A stretch of 64,000 nucleotides of DNA from Mimachlamys varia (Eukaryota > Mollusca > Bivalvia > Pectinida > Pectinidae): positions 27,107,001 through 27,171,000 of the forward strand of contig OX392545.1 in the NCBI GenBank assembly GCA_947623455.1, read 5' to 3'. A program made the translations under genes and the position numbers. A model generated the notes under the pieces. That model was not told where the DNA came from and searched no databases. It worked only from the letters and a program-made list of their open reading frames with translations. Within the stretch, counting starts at the first letter, position 1; the number at the start of each line of letters is the position of its first letter. Shown piece after piece: positions 48,291 to 58,609 of the stretch.

Positions 48291-48685
48291 TTAAAGGCCC
48301 AATATACGTAACTTCAGGGAAATTTTTCGTGATTCTGAAAAATTCTGAAAAAAAAATCAAGTTAATAACAATGCAAAAATAAGCCTAAAACGAAGTAAAC
48401 CTGAGCGGTAACTAACAAAAAACTCTTGAAAAAAAAATCCAAAGAATTGAAAATAAGTCAGGTGGGGCCCACTTCAACAACAAACCGAAGGTAGAAGACG
48501 GTTCGAAATGGACGCGTGTTTACAAATAGCGTGTTTCAACTGCTGCTGTACCGGTTACCGCGAAGGAATTTATCTTGGATATTGCTGATATCAGTTAATC
48601 ATAACTAAATCTATCAATATAAAAAGTTATTAGGCTTGATTTTCGCTTCAAGTTTTGCCGAAAGTTACGGATATTGGGCCTTTAA
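48291..48685. mobile_element. TTAA-flanked inverted-repeat element, copy 2 (opposite orientation)
   Basis: A 395-bp copy with ends TTAAAGGCCCAATATACGTA and ...GGATATTGGGCCTTTAA. The interior is the reverse complement of copies 1 and 3 (for example 'gcctaaaacgaagtaaacctgagcggtaac'). Confidence 0.8.
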
Positions 48686-49183
48686 CAGTTTTACTGCCCT
48701 TGCCATTGGGGACATGACTAGGTGCTTCCCTGCTATGAATATGCTAAACGGGAGAAAGGTCCAATTGTAGGCAGAGTTTTATCGAGGGAAACAAGTGAGA
48801 CTGTTTCCCTCTAATAAGGGCAATATCTTATTAAATTTACCTAAATTGGTTTGAGAGAGAGAGAGAGTATGTGAGGGAGGGGAGAAAAGAATGAGAAAAG
48901 GAAATATATACAGATCATACCAGCATCCTGAAAACATTTCCAACTGAATGCATTTTCTTTATTACTTACTTTCCATATCTAAACAACGACCACAATTCCG
49001 CACAACGCTACGCCAACAAAAACGTGCATACCAAAACACAATTTTATATACTACTGAATACATACATAGGACTCATTCTTCATACGGAGATGGAATGTCC
49101 GATAGCTGTGTACTATAATTGTCTTCCGGTACACATATCTGTAAATATATAAAATCAATTTCCATTTTTGTTAAAGTATCGAG

Positions 49184-49380
49184 AACTCCCGCCAAGCGCT
49201 TTTGATCAGCCTCGGTTTGACAACGGCTATAATGCCATGTTATTAAAACGTCCAGCTGAGTTCGATTTTATTCCGTCTTTCAAAAAACCCGTTGTCGTTT
49301 TAAAGATTAATGTTCTATCGAGAAAAGGCCAGTGGAAGTCTTACCGTGTAAAAAGGTCCAATGTTTTGATAAGAAATTGA
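49184..49380 (+). CDS. Exon-like open frame, alternative partner for 41587-41647
   Basis: After a T-rich tract and an AG at 49183, a phase-1-compatible frame encodes about 65 residues (ELPPSAFDQPRFDNGYNAML... with a Lys-Arg pair) to TGA at 49378-49380. Composition is gene-like but the branch/pyrimidine signal is weak and I recognise no family. It may be chance. Confidence 0.18.
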
Positions 49381-49974
49381 TATATTCGATCACTGTATTT
49401 ATATAAAAAGAGACCCTGCGATAAAAAACTGTTTTTATGCCAGCGACCTGGTCTACAAAAGACACGAGGGGTGATTTGACCTCAATGACCTCGTAACGAT
49501 TTAATACCGCTGTGCCGTCTGTATATCAAGGATAACTTAAGTTTGATATAAACACCGTAATTGTGTTTATTTCAAATGAAATCTATTGAGGGACACACAT
49601 CTAAAAAAGATCGAGCTTGCCTCGATCAATCGGGATAACCAGTTATCCAGTGGACACCTGAAAACAGATTTGGACTCTTCTAACTCAAAGGTTCGAATAG
49701 TACATTATAAAACTTTAGGGATGAGTGAGTTAATATCAGTGTCGCCAAACATTGCTGTAGAACATCGTTATATATAGGCTTCTAACCGAATACAAGTGTG
49801 CATGTACTGGTGTCTGTGAGCTAAGTCGTTAATATGTAGGTAAAGGATCGGGATGAATCTTGTGTTACAAACAGGCTTAAGAAATGGGTCAAACAAAGTA
49901 AGGTTGCAATCATCTGAGCTTGAAGAAAGTTGGAAATGAACATTTTTAAAGAACTACAGTGCTTTAAATAAAGA

Positions 49975-50385
49975 TAGATTCGAATAATCTGAGCTCGAAA
50001 TACCAAAGACTGAATCTGACGGGCTCGAATAAAACTCGAATCACGCAGAAGCGAAATAAAGCTAGATTCGAATAGTATGAGTTCGAAATACCAAAGTCTG
50101 AACCACAGGGCTCGAATGAAACTTGAATCACGAGAAATCGAAATGAAGTTCCAAGGAGTCGTATCATCTAAGCTCGAAATAACAAAGACTGAACCTGACG
50201 GCCTCGAATAAAACTCGAACCACGGGGGATCGAAATAAAGCTATTCGTATCATCTGAGCTCGAAATAAAAACAAATTAACTACAAGGCTCGAATAAACCT
50301 CGAATCACAGGACAGGAGCTCGAATCAAAATTCGTGTTAGAGGGACTCGAATAAAGCTCAAATCCAAAGCTCAAAACACAGGGGC
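49975..50385. repeat. Diverged tandem repeat rich in CTCGAA
   Basis: Repeated phrases 'gagctcgaaatacc-aaagactgaa', 'gggctcgaataaaactcgaatcac' and 'gaaataaag' recur about every 85-95 bp with decay toward 50385. CTCGAA/TTCGAG pairs make the region self-complementary. Confidence 0.7.
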
Positions 50386-50389
50386 TAAA

Positions 50390-53020
50390 TTAGATAGGCA
50401 CAAATTAAAGGAGTTGAACACGTATTTTGTATTACACCAAATGTATATAGGTGGTGACTAAAAATACCTATATATGTTTCTCAATAAACATGGAGGTAGA
50501 AAGCTTATGATTATATCGAAATAATGACCTGTTTGACCTTTGTTCTCGACGGTGATTGACCCAGGAACATCAGCTGTTGTGGGAATTAATTTCATGTTAA
50601 TATCTCGTCTCATATCACAGGTACAGACGGGATTCCGTTAATAGGCGAGACTCCTTTAATTTGACAGGCGAGAATCAATTAAAGAGACGAGAGTCATCAT
50701 TCACCATCGCTGGTATTTATCAGGTTGTACATTAAACACCTCGTTCGATTAAGATCAGCTGTGAAGGTCCGACCTCCAGGTTATCAGAAACTTGGTGGGA
50801 TCAAATTGACAAACAGTATCAAATTCGTGACAATTTCACCGACAATGTAGAAACATTTAAATAAACGAATAAAACACTTTTATTTGATGACAAATCGCTG
50901 TCCTCGTCTTTTGCATCACAGCAGTAATGTCCTTTTACGTACCGAGCCCAATAATCCGGACGCTTTCCCCGACAGAAGCGTTTTATCATCGGCAATATGG
51001 AAACAGTAGCTTGATTTAATCGGCGAGATGAAAGTCGACCTCAGCGACCGTTACCTGTCCGTGAGTCTTTGTCCAGGTGATGGTCAGACACACAGGTACA
51101 AAGGATGCAACGGTAAAACGCTCAACATATGGCGAGCCCACCGGACAATTACTTCATCTAAATTTAAATGTACCAATTCAGAAATAACTAATCATCGAGA
51201 AATTCTGCTTTTGAAGTGACGTCGTTTGAATAATGCAGATTTTTACCGTTGTCACTTAGCATGTAACACCAGGGGCTCGAGGCATTAAGTACCGGTCATT
51301 GTTGGAACCTCGGACTGACCACAGCGTTTTACGGTCACGTGAGACAAGCTATTCCGAGGAGGATAGCTGGGATACTACAAATGTAAAGCCGACCATCTGT
51401 TCCCGTAGTTACTGTCGCTGTCCGGCTATTCCCTCGTCATGGTCATCAGCACGCGCTCTGGTGTCCACTTAGGACGGGGTTTACGACTGAGGTCAACGTT
51501 TATTAGTATTTTAATTATCTTCCCTGATCAACAGTGTAACACACTGTGGGAAATGAACCAGTAAGATGTATTAAACCGTAATCTTGAATCGGAAGTAATG
51601 ATACGGCCCCTTCCGCTCCAACCAAAGCAATCGGGAACAATCGGCACTTTCCGTAAACGAGAATTTTCTTTATAGCAGACAATAACTTAACTTTCAAGGG
51701 AACGGGAAAATTCTGACCGGCAGAATTATTAAGTGACTTTAAATAAATAATAATAGCAATTATTTCCAAGTGCCCTGTTCATTCTCTCATGGTTTTTAAT
51801 TGTCAGTAAGTAATTTTCATAATCAAGAGTTTGTGTCCAGCCGCTTTGCTGCATTTTCTTGCTTGTATTGCATGTCATGCAGATTTCTTTGGGCCGTTTT
51901 CCGACAATTGTCCCGGGTTGGGTACAGCGATGTAATAGCTCAAAAGGGGAAAAAACACACACATTTATGTTTCATTTGTACATGTACTTGTGATTTTCAG
52001 AAGTAAGAGAAATAATTTTATATGAAAGGAAATCGAGATACAATATACCACCCTATATACCGGTATATCTGCCCCGTAGATAAAGAGCGTTCCACGTGTA
52101 AGCCTTGACCATGAGGAGATTTGGTCAGTGTGGACTCCAGACACCATCATCGGGTATTTCGTGTGAGGAGACACAAGCTATCTTTAACGTACAAAATAAT
52201 CCTATGAAGAATCTTGTTTTTATCTCCTCTTCCTCATCCGTCAAATTCACATTTCAAAGAATCCCTATTTACCAAGACGACTGAGCGTCGCCATGACAAC
52301 AAGATACTCCTGTATCTAAATGTTCCCCTTCTTCGTTTGATCGTATATCAAGATGGCTGAAATAATGTGGCTCTTGACTTTGTTGCTACGGAAACGCTCA
52401 AAGTGGCTTGACTTGGGGATTCACTAACGTTGACCCGGCTTAAGAAAAGCTACTCCTCTTATGGTATCTCAAAACAGGGTGACCCAGCCGAGTTGCGAGC
52501 CCTAGACAACCTTGTGTGTTCCGAGACATGTGACCTCGAGTGACCCTACGTAATTCCAGATTACCCAGTCCAGTTTCTCATACCTCTGTATGTGTCTGAT
52601 AATCAGCAATGTCTATTTGATATCTAGCTGATGTAAAATGTCAGCGTTCTATTCAAGAAAATTGAACTTACGATGTACAATAGTAATTTAAGTCTCTCCA
52701 ATGTGTTTGTAGCTATAAAGAAACTCTGAATACGGAACCGTTATATTTGTGGCCTCAAATTCATAATTGACAAATCATGACAGCTTCATCAAAACCGTCA
52801 GAATTTAAGCAAACATGTCGCCATACAGCGAATTACAATATATGCCAAACAAAAAACAACTGTAAGCGATTGAGTTACGATAGATTCGAATTCATTTTCG
52901 CAAAACAGTACCCTTCAAAGCGAATTTTTTAAAAAATGTGTCGATTCTATGTACTTTGCTTAGGGATTCTTCTCTAGTTCCTTATAGTGTCTGAAAAATT
53001 TGTGGCGATGACTTCTTTAA
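50390..53020. other. No gene recognised
   Basis: Moderately GC-richer than the flanks around 50900-51450. Short frames (for example 51028-51219) lack splice or promoter support. Confidence 0.4.
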
Positions 53021-53023
53021 TAA

Positions 53024-53238
53024 TTTTTTTTCAATGACTTTATAAGGAATAGTCAAAATATTTTTATAAATCGTTTATTTTACTGTAGTGTTGTGCATTA
53101 ACAACATAGGGAGGGCAATGTTTCCACGGTATATCTACACGGTTAAAATCTTGGACTTCCGTGTATTTACGAGCATATCGCAAGGAGGAGCACTAAGTCC
53201 GTGCTTTTTATCCTGATCCTCGTGTTTATCACAGTAGC
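53024..53238 (+). repeat. 215-bp direct repeat, left copy
   Basis: Nearly identical to 53480-53694 (offset 456 bp, only a handful of differences). It directly precedes the exon-like frame at 53261 and supplies no coding sequence. It lacks TG...CA ends, so a solo-LTR reading is unlikely. Confidence 0.9.
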
Positions 53239-53260
53239 CATTTGATTTTTTTTTTAACAG

Positions 53261-53421
53261 AATTTGAACATAGGAATGAGTTTGATTGGCGCCAAGGCTA
53301 TGAAGAAGACGAGTTACTTACTAAATACTTATATGATTACTACATGGAATATTATGGGGTTTGGAGCAGTTTCTCGAAAGAAGATGGTCCAGCTTTTGTT
53401 GATACATGTATTTTTTTGTAA
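53261..53421 (+). CDS. Exon-like frame encoding an acidic, tyrosine-rich peptide
   Basis: A strong acceptor (TTTGATTTTTTTTTTAACAG) is followed by a phase-1 frame encoding about 53 residues before TAA. The peptide is rich in Glu/Asp and Tyr (for example YEEDELLTKYLYDYYMEYYG) with a single Cys near the C-terminus, a composition unlike random AT-rich translation. It is in the phase left by the signal-peptide exon at 41587-41647, giving a possible 69-residue secreted acidic precursor across an 11.6-kb intron. No AATAAA follows closely; a GTAAAT donor overlaps the stop, so it may not be terminal. No family was recognised. Confidence 0.35.
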
Positions 53422-53479
53422 ATATTTGAAATACATATTCCATATTGTTTATTATTTAAGCTGACCGTTTATCTGCAGT

Positions 53480-53694
53480 CTTTTTTTCAATGACATTATT
53501 AGGAATAGCCAAAATATTTTTATAAATCGTTTATTTTACTGTAGTGTTGTGCATTAACAACATAGGGAGGGCAATGTTTCCACGGTATATCTACACGGTT
53601 AAAATCTTGGATTTCCGTGTATTTACGAGCATATCGCAAGGAGGAGCACTAAGTCCGTGCTTTTTATCCTGATCCTCGTGTTTATCACAGTAGC
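53480..53694 (+). repeat. 215-bp direct repeat, right copy
   Basis: Partner of 53024-53238. It is not followed by a second exon copy, so the duplication of the 456-bp unit is incomplete or the second exon was lost. Confidence 0.9.
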
Positions 53695-54320
53695 GAGCGG
53701 TGTTCGTCGCCATTCACAGACTGTATAAGAGGAACTAGATTTGCGTCTCACAGTGATTAATGTAACTAATCCTTATAAAGGCTATATCAGCAAAAGTCGG
53801 AAGATTTCAAATGTATTTTAATCTCAGATTAAAGCGGTCATTAATCATTAGGCCAACAGCTGACCATTGTGATTCGGTGAATGGTCACACGCTCTGACAC
53901 TGACCATAAACAAATTACCACACGTTCAAAACATACCTGTTGATTGTCCAATACCGACACTTTGGTATCAAACTTAAAAAAACTTATATTTATTCCCAAG
54001 TACAAACAAAAACAACCGTATCTACAAAACTGGACATATTAAGACTTACAGTTCAAGCTAACCAATTAGGCCCTTTGATTATTTGTTTATATGTTCAGCA
54101 ATTATGACGTTATCATTCGAAAAGAAATTCTTACAGACTTCATACGGAACTCAAAGTCAGAGTTACATAAATCAAAACAAAAGTGTCCTCTATACGAGAA
54201 ACAGTCTTAACATGTTTGTTTTTTTTTCAAATGGTCTTTAATTTGGACACGGCAAATTTAATTAATCTTCTGGTCTTCAACAATAGGCCCAACATATATT
54301 TACTTGCATTTGATTTCGAT

Positions 54321-54717
54321 TTAAAGGCCAAATATACGTAACTTTCGGCAAAACTTGATGCGAAAATGAAGCCTAATAATTTATTATTTTTATAGATTTA
54401 GTTAAGATTAACTGACAGTAATCAGCAATATTCAAGATGACTTCTTACGCGGTTATCGGTACGGCAGCAGTTGAAACTCGGTATTTATAAACACGCGACC
54501 ATTTTGACTGTCTTCTACCTGCGGTTTGTTACTGAAGTGGGCCCCACCTGAATTATTTTCAATTCTTTGGATTTTTCTATCAGGAGTTTCTCGTTAGTTA
54601 CCGCTCAGGTTTACTTCGTTTTAGGCTTATTTTTGCATGATTATCAACTGGATTTTTTTTTCAGAATTTTTCAGATTTACGAAAATTTTCCTGAAGTTAC
54701 GTATATTGGGCCTTTAA
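54321..54717. mobile_element. TTAA-flanked inverted-repeat element, copy 3
   Basis: A 397-bp copy, same orientation as copy 1, with ends TTAAAGGCCAAATATACGTA and TACGTATATTGGGCCTTTAA. Confidence 0.8.
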
Positions 54718-55184
54718 AGCCTAAAAACAATTTTTAATTCAGATGTCACAATAATCATACACTAATATTGTCTCTATGACGCTAACATCGCGGTCTGTAA
54801 CAGTGTTAATATAATACTATACGCGTAGCTCTCTATACCACTGACTCATTCGGAGAATTAATCAGAAATCTTAACAGTGGAATACTGCCCTGATTTCAAG
54901 TTCACACGGTGATAGAACTATTGGAATGTTATTATAATTGTTTGGTATACTACAGTGTAAATAAATTACGTACACAATACGTCGGAACAATAGGTTCGAC
55001 GTTATGGACATATATGACCAAGTGTTAAACAATACGTAGCCGAATCGACTTCAGTACATCACAATTACATTGTATCACATTTTGCGCCATTTCGTCACAC
55101 TTTTTTTCGACATTTTGGTGTCAATATGATTATAACACAGCCAATCAATCATGCCATTTCGTACACTACATTTATTCAGTACTA

Positions 55185-55317
55185 CCACATGGACCTTAGA
55201 ATTTGTTACGGCTCGTTTTCGACCTAAACTAATGTGTTTACAGTAATTTTACCCTTTTGGTGGGTTTATAGATCAGTTTTCGATAAAAATGTTGTCATAT
55301 CTTGACGCAGATAAGTA
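55185..55317. mobile_element. CCACAGG-family element, left part, interrupted
   Basis: Begins CCACATGGACCTTAGAATTT and continues 'gttacggctcgttttcgacctaaacta' as in the other copies. Its right portion is cut off by the TA-flanked element that starts at 55318. Confidence 0.5.
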
Positions 55318-55738
55318 TGGAACGCCAAATTAACATATATTCAATTACAATTCAATTAAAGACAGGTTCAATTCAATTGAAGATATGTTAAATTCAATTG
55401 AAGATAGGTTCAATTCAATTGAAGATAGGTTCCATTCAATTGAAGATATGTTTAATTCAATTGGAGACAGGTTCAATTCAATTGAAGATAGGTTCCATTC
55501 AATTGAAGATATGTTTAATTCAATTGGAGACAGGTTCAATTCAATTGAAGATAGGTTCCGTTCAATTGAAGATAGGTTCAATTCAATTGGAGATAGGTTC
55601 AATTCAAGTGTACCTATCTTTAAATAACTAAAGATGGCTACATATAATTGGACCTATCTTAAATCAAATTGAACTTATCATCAATTAATTGTTCCTATAT
55701 TCAGGTGCAAATAATTGCGTATATAATTTAGCGTTCCA
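55318..55738. mobile_element. TA-flanked MITE carrying a 21-bp tandem array
   Basis: Ends TGGAACGCCAAATTA and TAATTTAGCGTTCCA-type, with TA on both sides (55316-55317 and 55739-55740), as in Tc1/mariner-type insertions (known for that superfamily). About 60% of the body is a tandem array. Confidence 0.7.
55350..55608. repeat. 21-bp tandem repeat, about 12 units
   Basis: Unit GTTCAATTCAATTGAAGATAG with variants (GTTCCATTC..., GTTTAATTC...GGAGACAG). Because 21 is a multiple of three and the unit is nearly self-complementary, long frames of heptad peptides (NSIEDRF plus, NLSSIEL minus) open on both strands. These are by-products, not genes. Confidence 0.9.
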
Positions 55739-55744
55739 TAGATG

Positions 55745-56320
55745 AGAGAAGTTTACGGAACAGCGCGGAGATCGAGATATGATTTTAATCAGATGTACAT
55801 GTAAACACTTCCTATGAATTTAATCATGCTTACAAACATGTGTAGTCGGAATCATTGTGTATTTCAAAAAGAGACAATCGCATTATTAGGACTTTGTCGA
55901 CTAAACACAAGATCTCGGCTGATTAAGATCAAGGAAACTAGACACTGTCATGTATTTCAATTATAGAAACCTGTCTCACGGCGTATGTTTTAGAGAGCTA
56001 AGAATTTCGTGTAAGTATATATATTTACATTCTGATTTGCCTTCGCCTATATATCATTAGTAAACCTGATTATAGTACATCACACTGTATACTACAATGT
56101 GCAATGCCGCATCACATGACGTTATTCTGACGCCATGTTAGAATACGTCATATCAAAGCTTTGCACTCCGCCTCAGATATAATGTATAATGGCTTTGAAT
56201 CAATCGCTTAGATGAAATTGATTTAAATCGGTCTCTTCCAGTAAATAAACACGGAAAAGGGAGAGCGTTTACCGACTATATTCTAAAGAATAAGTCACAT
56301 GCATATATATAAAAAAAAAC
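55745..56320. other. No gene recognised
   Basis: AT-rich sequence between two inverted-repeat elements; nothing bounded was seen. Confidence 0.4.
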
Positions 56321-56325
56321 ATCCT

Positions 56326-56502
56326 GAATGTAAATGTAAGCATTGAACTGTAACCGGCTGTAGTATACAGTCGATATGAATACAATTTTGATGACAGATA
56401 AGTAGAATGTTAGAGCCACATAATTATTTGTCTGTCACCCAAATTATATTCGTATCGACTGTATACTACATCTGGCAACAGTTCAATGCTTAAATACATT
56501 CT
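56326..56502. mobile_element. Fold-back element with about 75-bp arms
   Basis: 'taagcattgaactgt' and GTAGTATACAGTCGATA in the left arm pair with TATCGACTGTATACTAC and 'acagttcaatgctta' in the right. The loop is about 20 nt. Related 'cttgca...ttagaat' phrases follow to 56610. Confidence 0.7.
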
Positions 56503-56619
56503 TGTAAACTGGCAGTATTTAGAATTTCGTGCAAGAATAAACTTTTTTTGTAATCTTGCATTTTTTAGAATATCTTGCATGTATACATACTTTTTTGGTA
56601 AACTTGCAGAAGTGACATT

Positions 56620-58605
56620 ATGTTTATTTCTTAGCATAAATACTTCCTAAAATGAAGATGAATTGTTCTCTTCATTTCGCTTTTATCTCTTTTAACGTAT
56701 ATATGGTAATCAGGGAACTTTATACTCATTACAATTGTCAAGAATAAGATATTTGAACGGCGAAAAAAATGTTTTTCAATTAATAAAACATGTGCATGAT
56801 CACATTCTTTTAAAAAGGGGTAATTGTATGGACATTTTGTCCAGATTTATTAGTCAAAATAAGAATTAATAAACTCCAATTCTACAAAACCCTTTGACGT
56901 TTTTTTTATGGCAGGGGACTTTATAGAACGATGTTAAGTGTTTGTTTCGTGTATTGCAATAAAATATTTTGTTGGTAAAATATTGACATTGTTATCAGGT
57001 ATCAGAACTGCAGAGGGCACTTATACATGTCCATGTATTTAAAACGTTAAAACAAACGATGAATACCCGTTTCTTTATTTTTACATCCTTACTCTTTATC
57101 TCAAACATGATTAATAAAGTCTGCGAAAGTTTGATTCTCAAACAACGGCAGGGTATTCGTTTAAATATAACGATATGTGCCAATCATGACATAAGACAGC
57201 CAAACTATTAAAATATTGACACGGTGATGGTCAGTCGTGATTCCGGACTCAGCCAGTCCAGTGTCCAGAATTGTCCACAGTGTCTCCAATCACGACTATT
57301 AACCAGGTACAAAGCATGTTACGTGTTTATATATTGACATAAGACACCATTGTTGCTCTCAGTAAGTTCCGGTCAGAATACTTGACCACGGTTTTGCACA
57401 GGACTGCTATATGGACACAACAAAAGGCACCAAACTCTTGACCAGTGAGTCAATATTAGACCTATCACCCACGGCCTCCTCCCGTATTTATTTAGTTACG
57501 CCGTTGTTTGCCTTTCAGATCTACACCATTGTTAGTGAAGCACATGCCGGATACTAGATCCAGGGGAGATAACTCGCATTGTTTACAATGGTAAACCGGG
57601 ACACAGGATATTTGGTAAACATTTGGCTGATGACACGATGATTGGGTCTTTATTAGTATTCAGTGGGTATTATAGACTATTATACAGGTACTTGTGGCAG
57701 CCTGTTGACCTTCGGTAGGCTTAAATGTGTGTGTTGTTTACTAACGTAAGAATTATTTAGACCTCCAACGATAAAAAATAACACAGCAGGTTTCTTAGTG
57801 CAAACTTGTAAGCTGAAACTTGAAAAAAAATACTTCACAGTAAAAAATATATAATTAACGAAGAGTATGTACATGTTAATTTTGTACCTCTCTATTATTG
57901 AAAAGATTTAAAACAAAAAAACGATCCTACTCAAACCAATTGTTTTAGTTTGGGACGAAAGACACGAATGTACCTATTACAGTTGTTGCGTTTCTGTGCC
58001 CAAAGTATTAAAAAAAAAGAAACACCACTTACAACAACAAGAGAACAAAACAAAAAGGGGAAGCAAGGAAACCACAAAGTCAAAAGGTCTTGATTTTCGC
58101 TTCGAAGGGATGGAATTGAAAATTTATAATTAAGTCAAAAAGCCTTTCCCGTGATTGAAAAGTAACAATTTAAACTTGATCGCAGCATGCTACAGTAACC
58201 ATCATTACCAATGGTTATGTCCAGCTTTAATTTGTGGTTATTACTTGTTAACGAGGAAATTACGTCACAAGCTTAGCAGGTGTGATATTTGTAATCAGGT
58301 ATAATTGTAGCTAGAATACCTCGTTAAGTTGGGTACATATACTGATATACCTGAGTATCTGTGTCTCTAAATATATCGATACTTATTTGAACAGGTTATG
58401 ATTGGTATTGTATAACAAACGGGGTCAAACGGCGTCTTTACACATAAAAAAATATAGCTATGATAATCCTCAAAGATCTTATCTCGGGCCTTTGATTGTG
58501 GTCGAATTCTCAACACCGTTTTTGCCGTATAAAGGACAAGCAAAATATATACATTCAAACATACTTTATTGGAAAAACAATCAAAAGGATTTGGCACAAT
58601 GTCTA
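56620..58605. other. No gene recognised
   Basis: AT-rich; short frames only. Repeated 'gaccac/gtggtc'-type words occur near 57230-57450 without clear structure. Confidence 0.4.
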
Positions 58606-58609
58606 ACAA

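Noticed and set aside
53024..53694. LTR retrotransposon with 215-bp LTRs
   Set aside because: Only 241 bp lies between the repeats, and TG...CA ends, a primer-binding site and a polypurine tract are absent.
55345..55627. Heptad-repeat 'proteins' on both strands
   Set aside because: Explained by a nearly self-complementary 21-bp tandem repeat inside a transposon; no promoter or splice signals.
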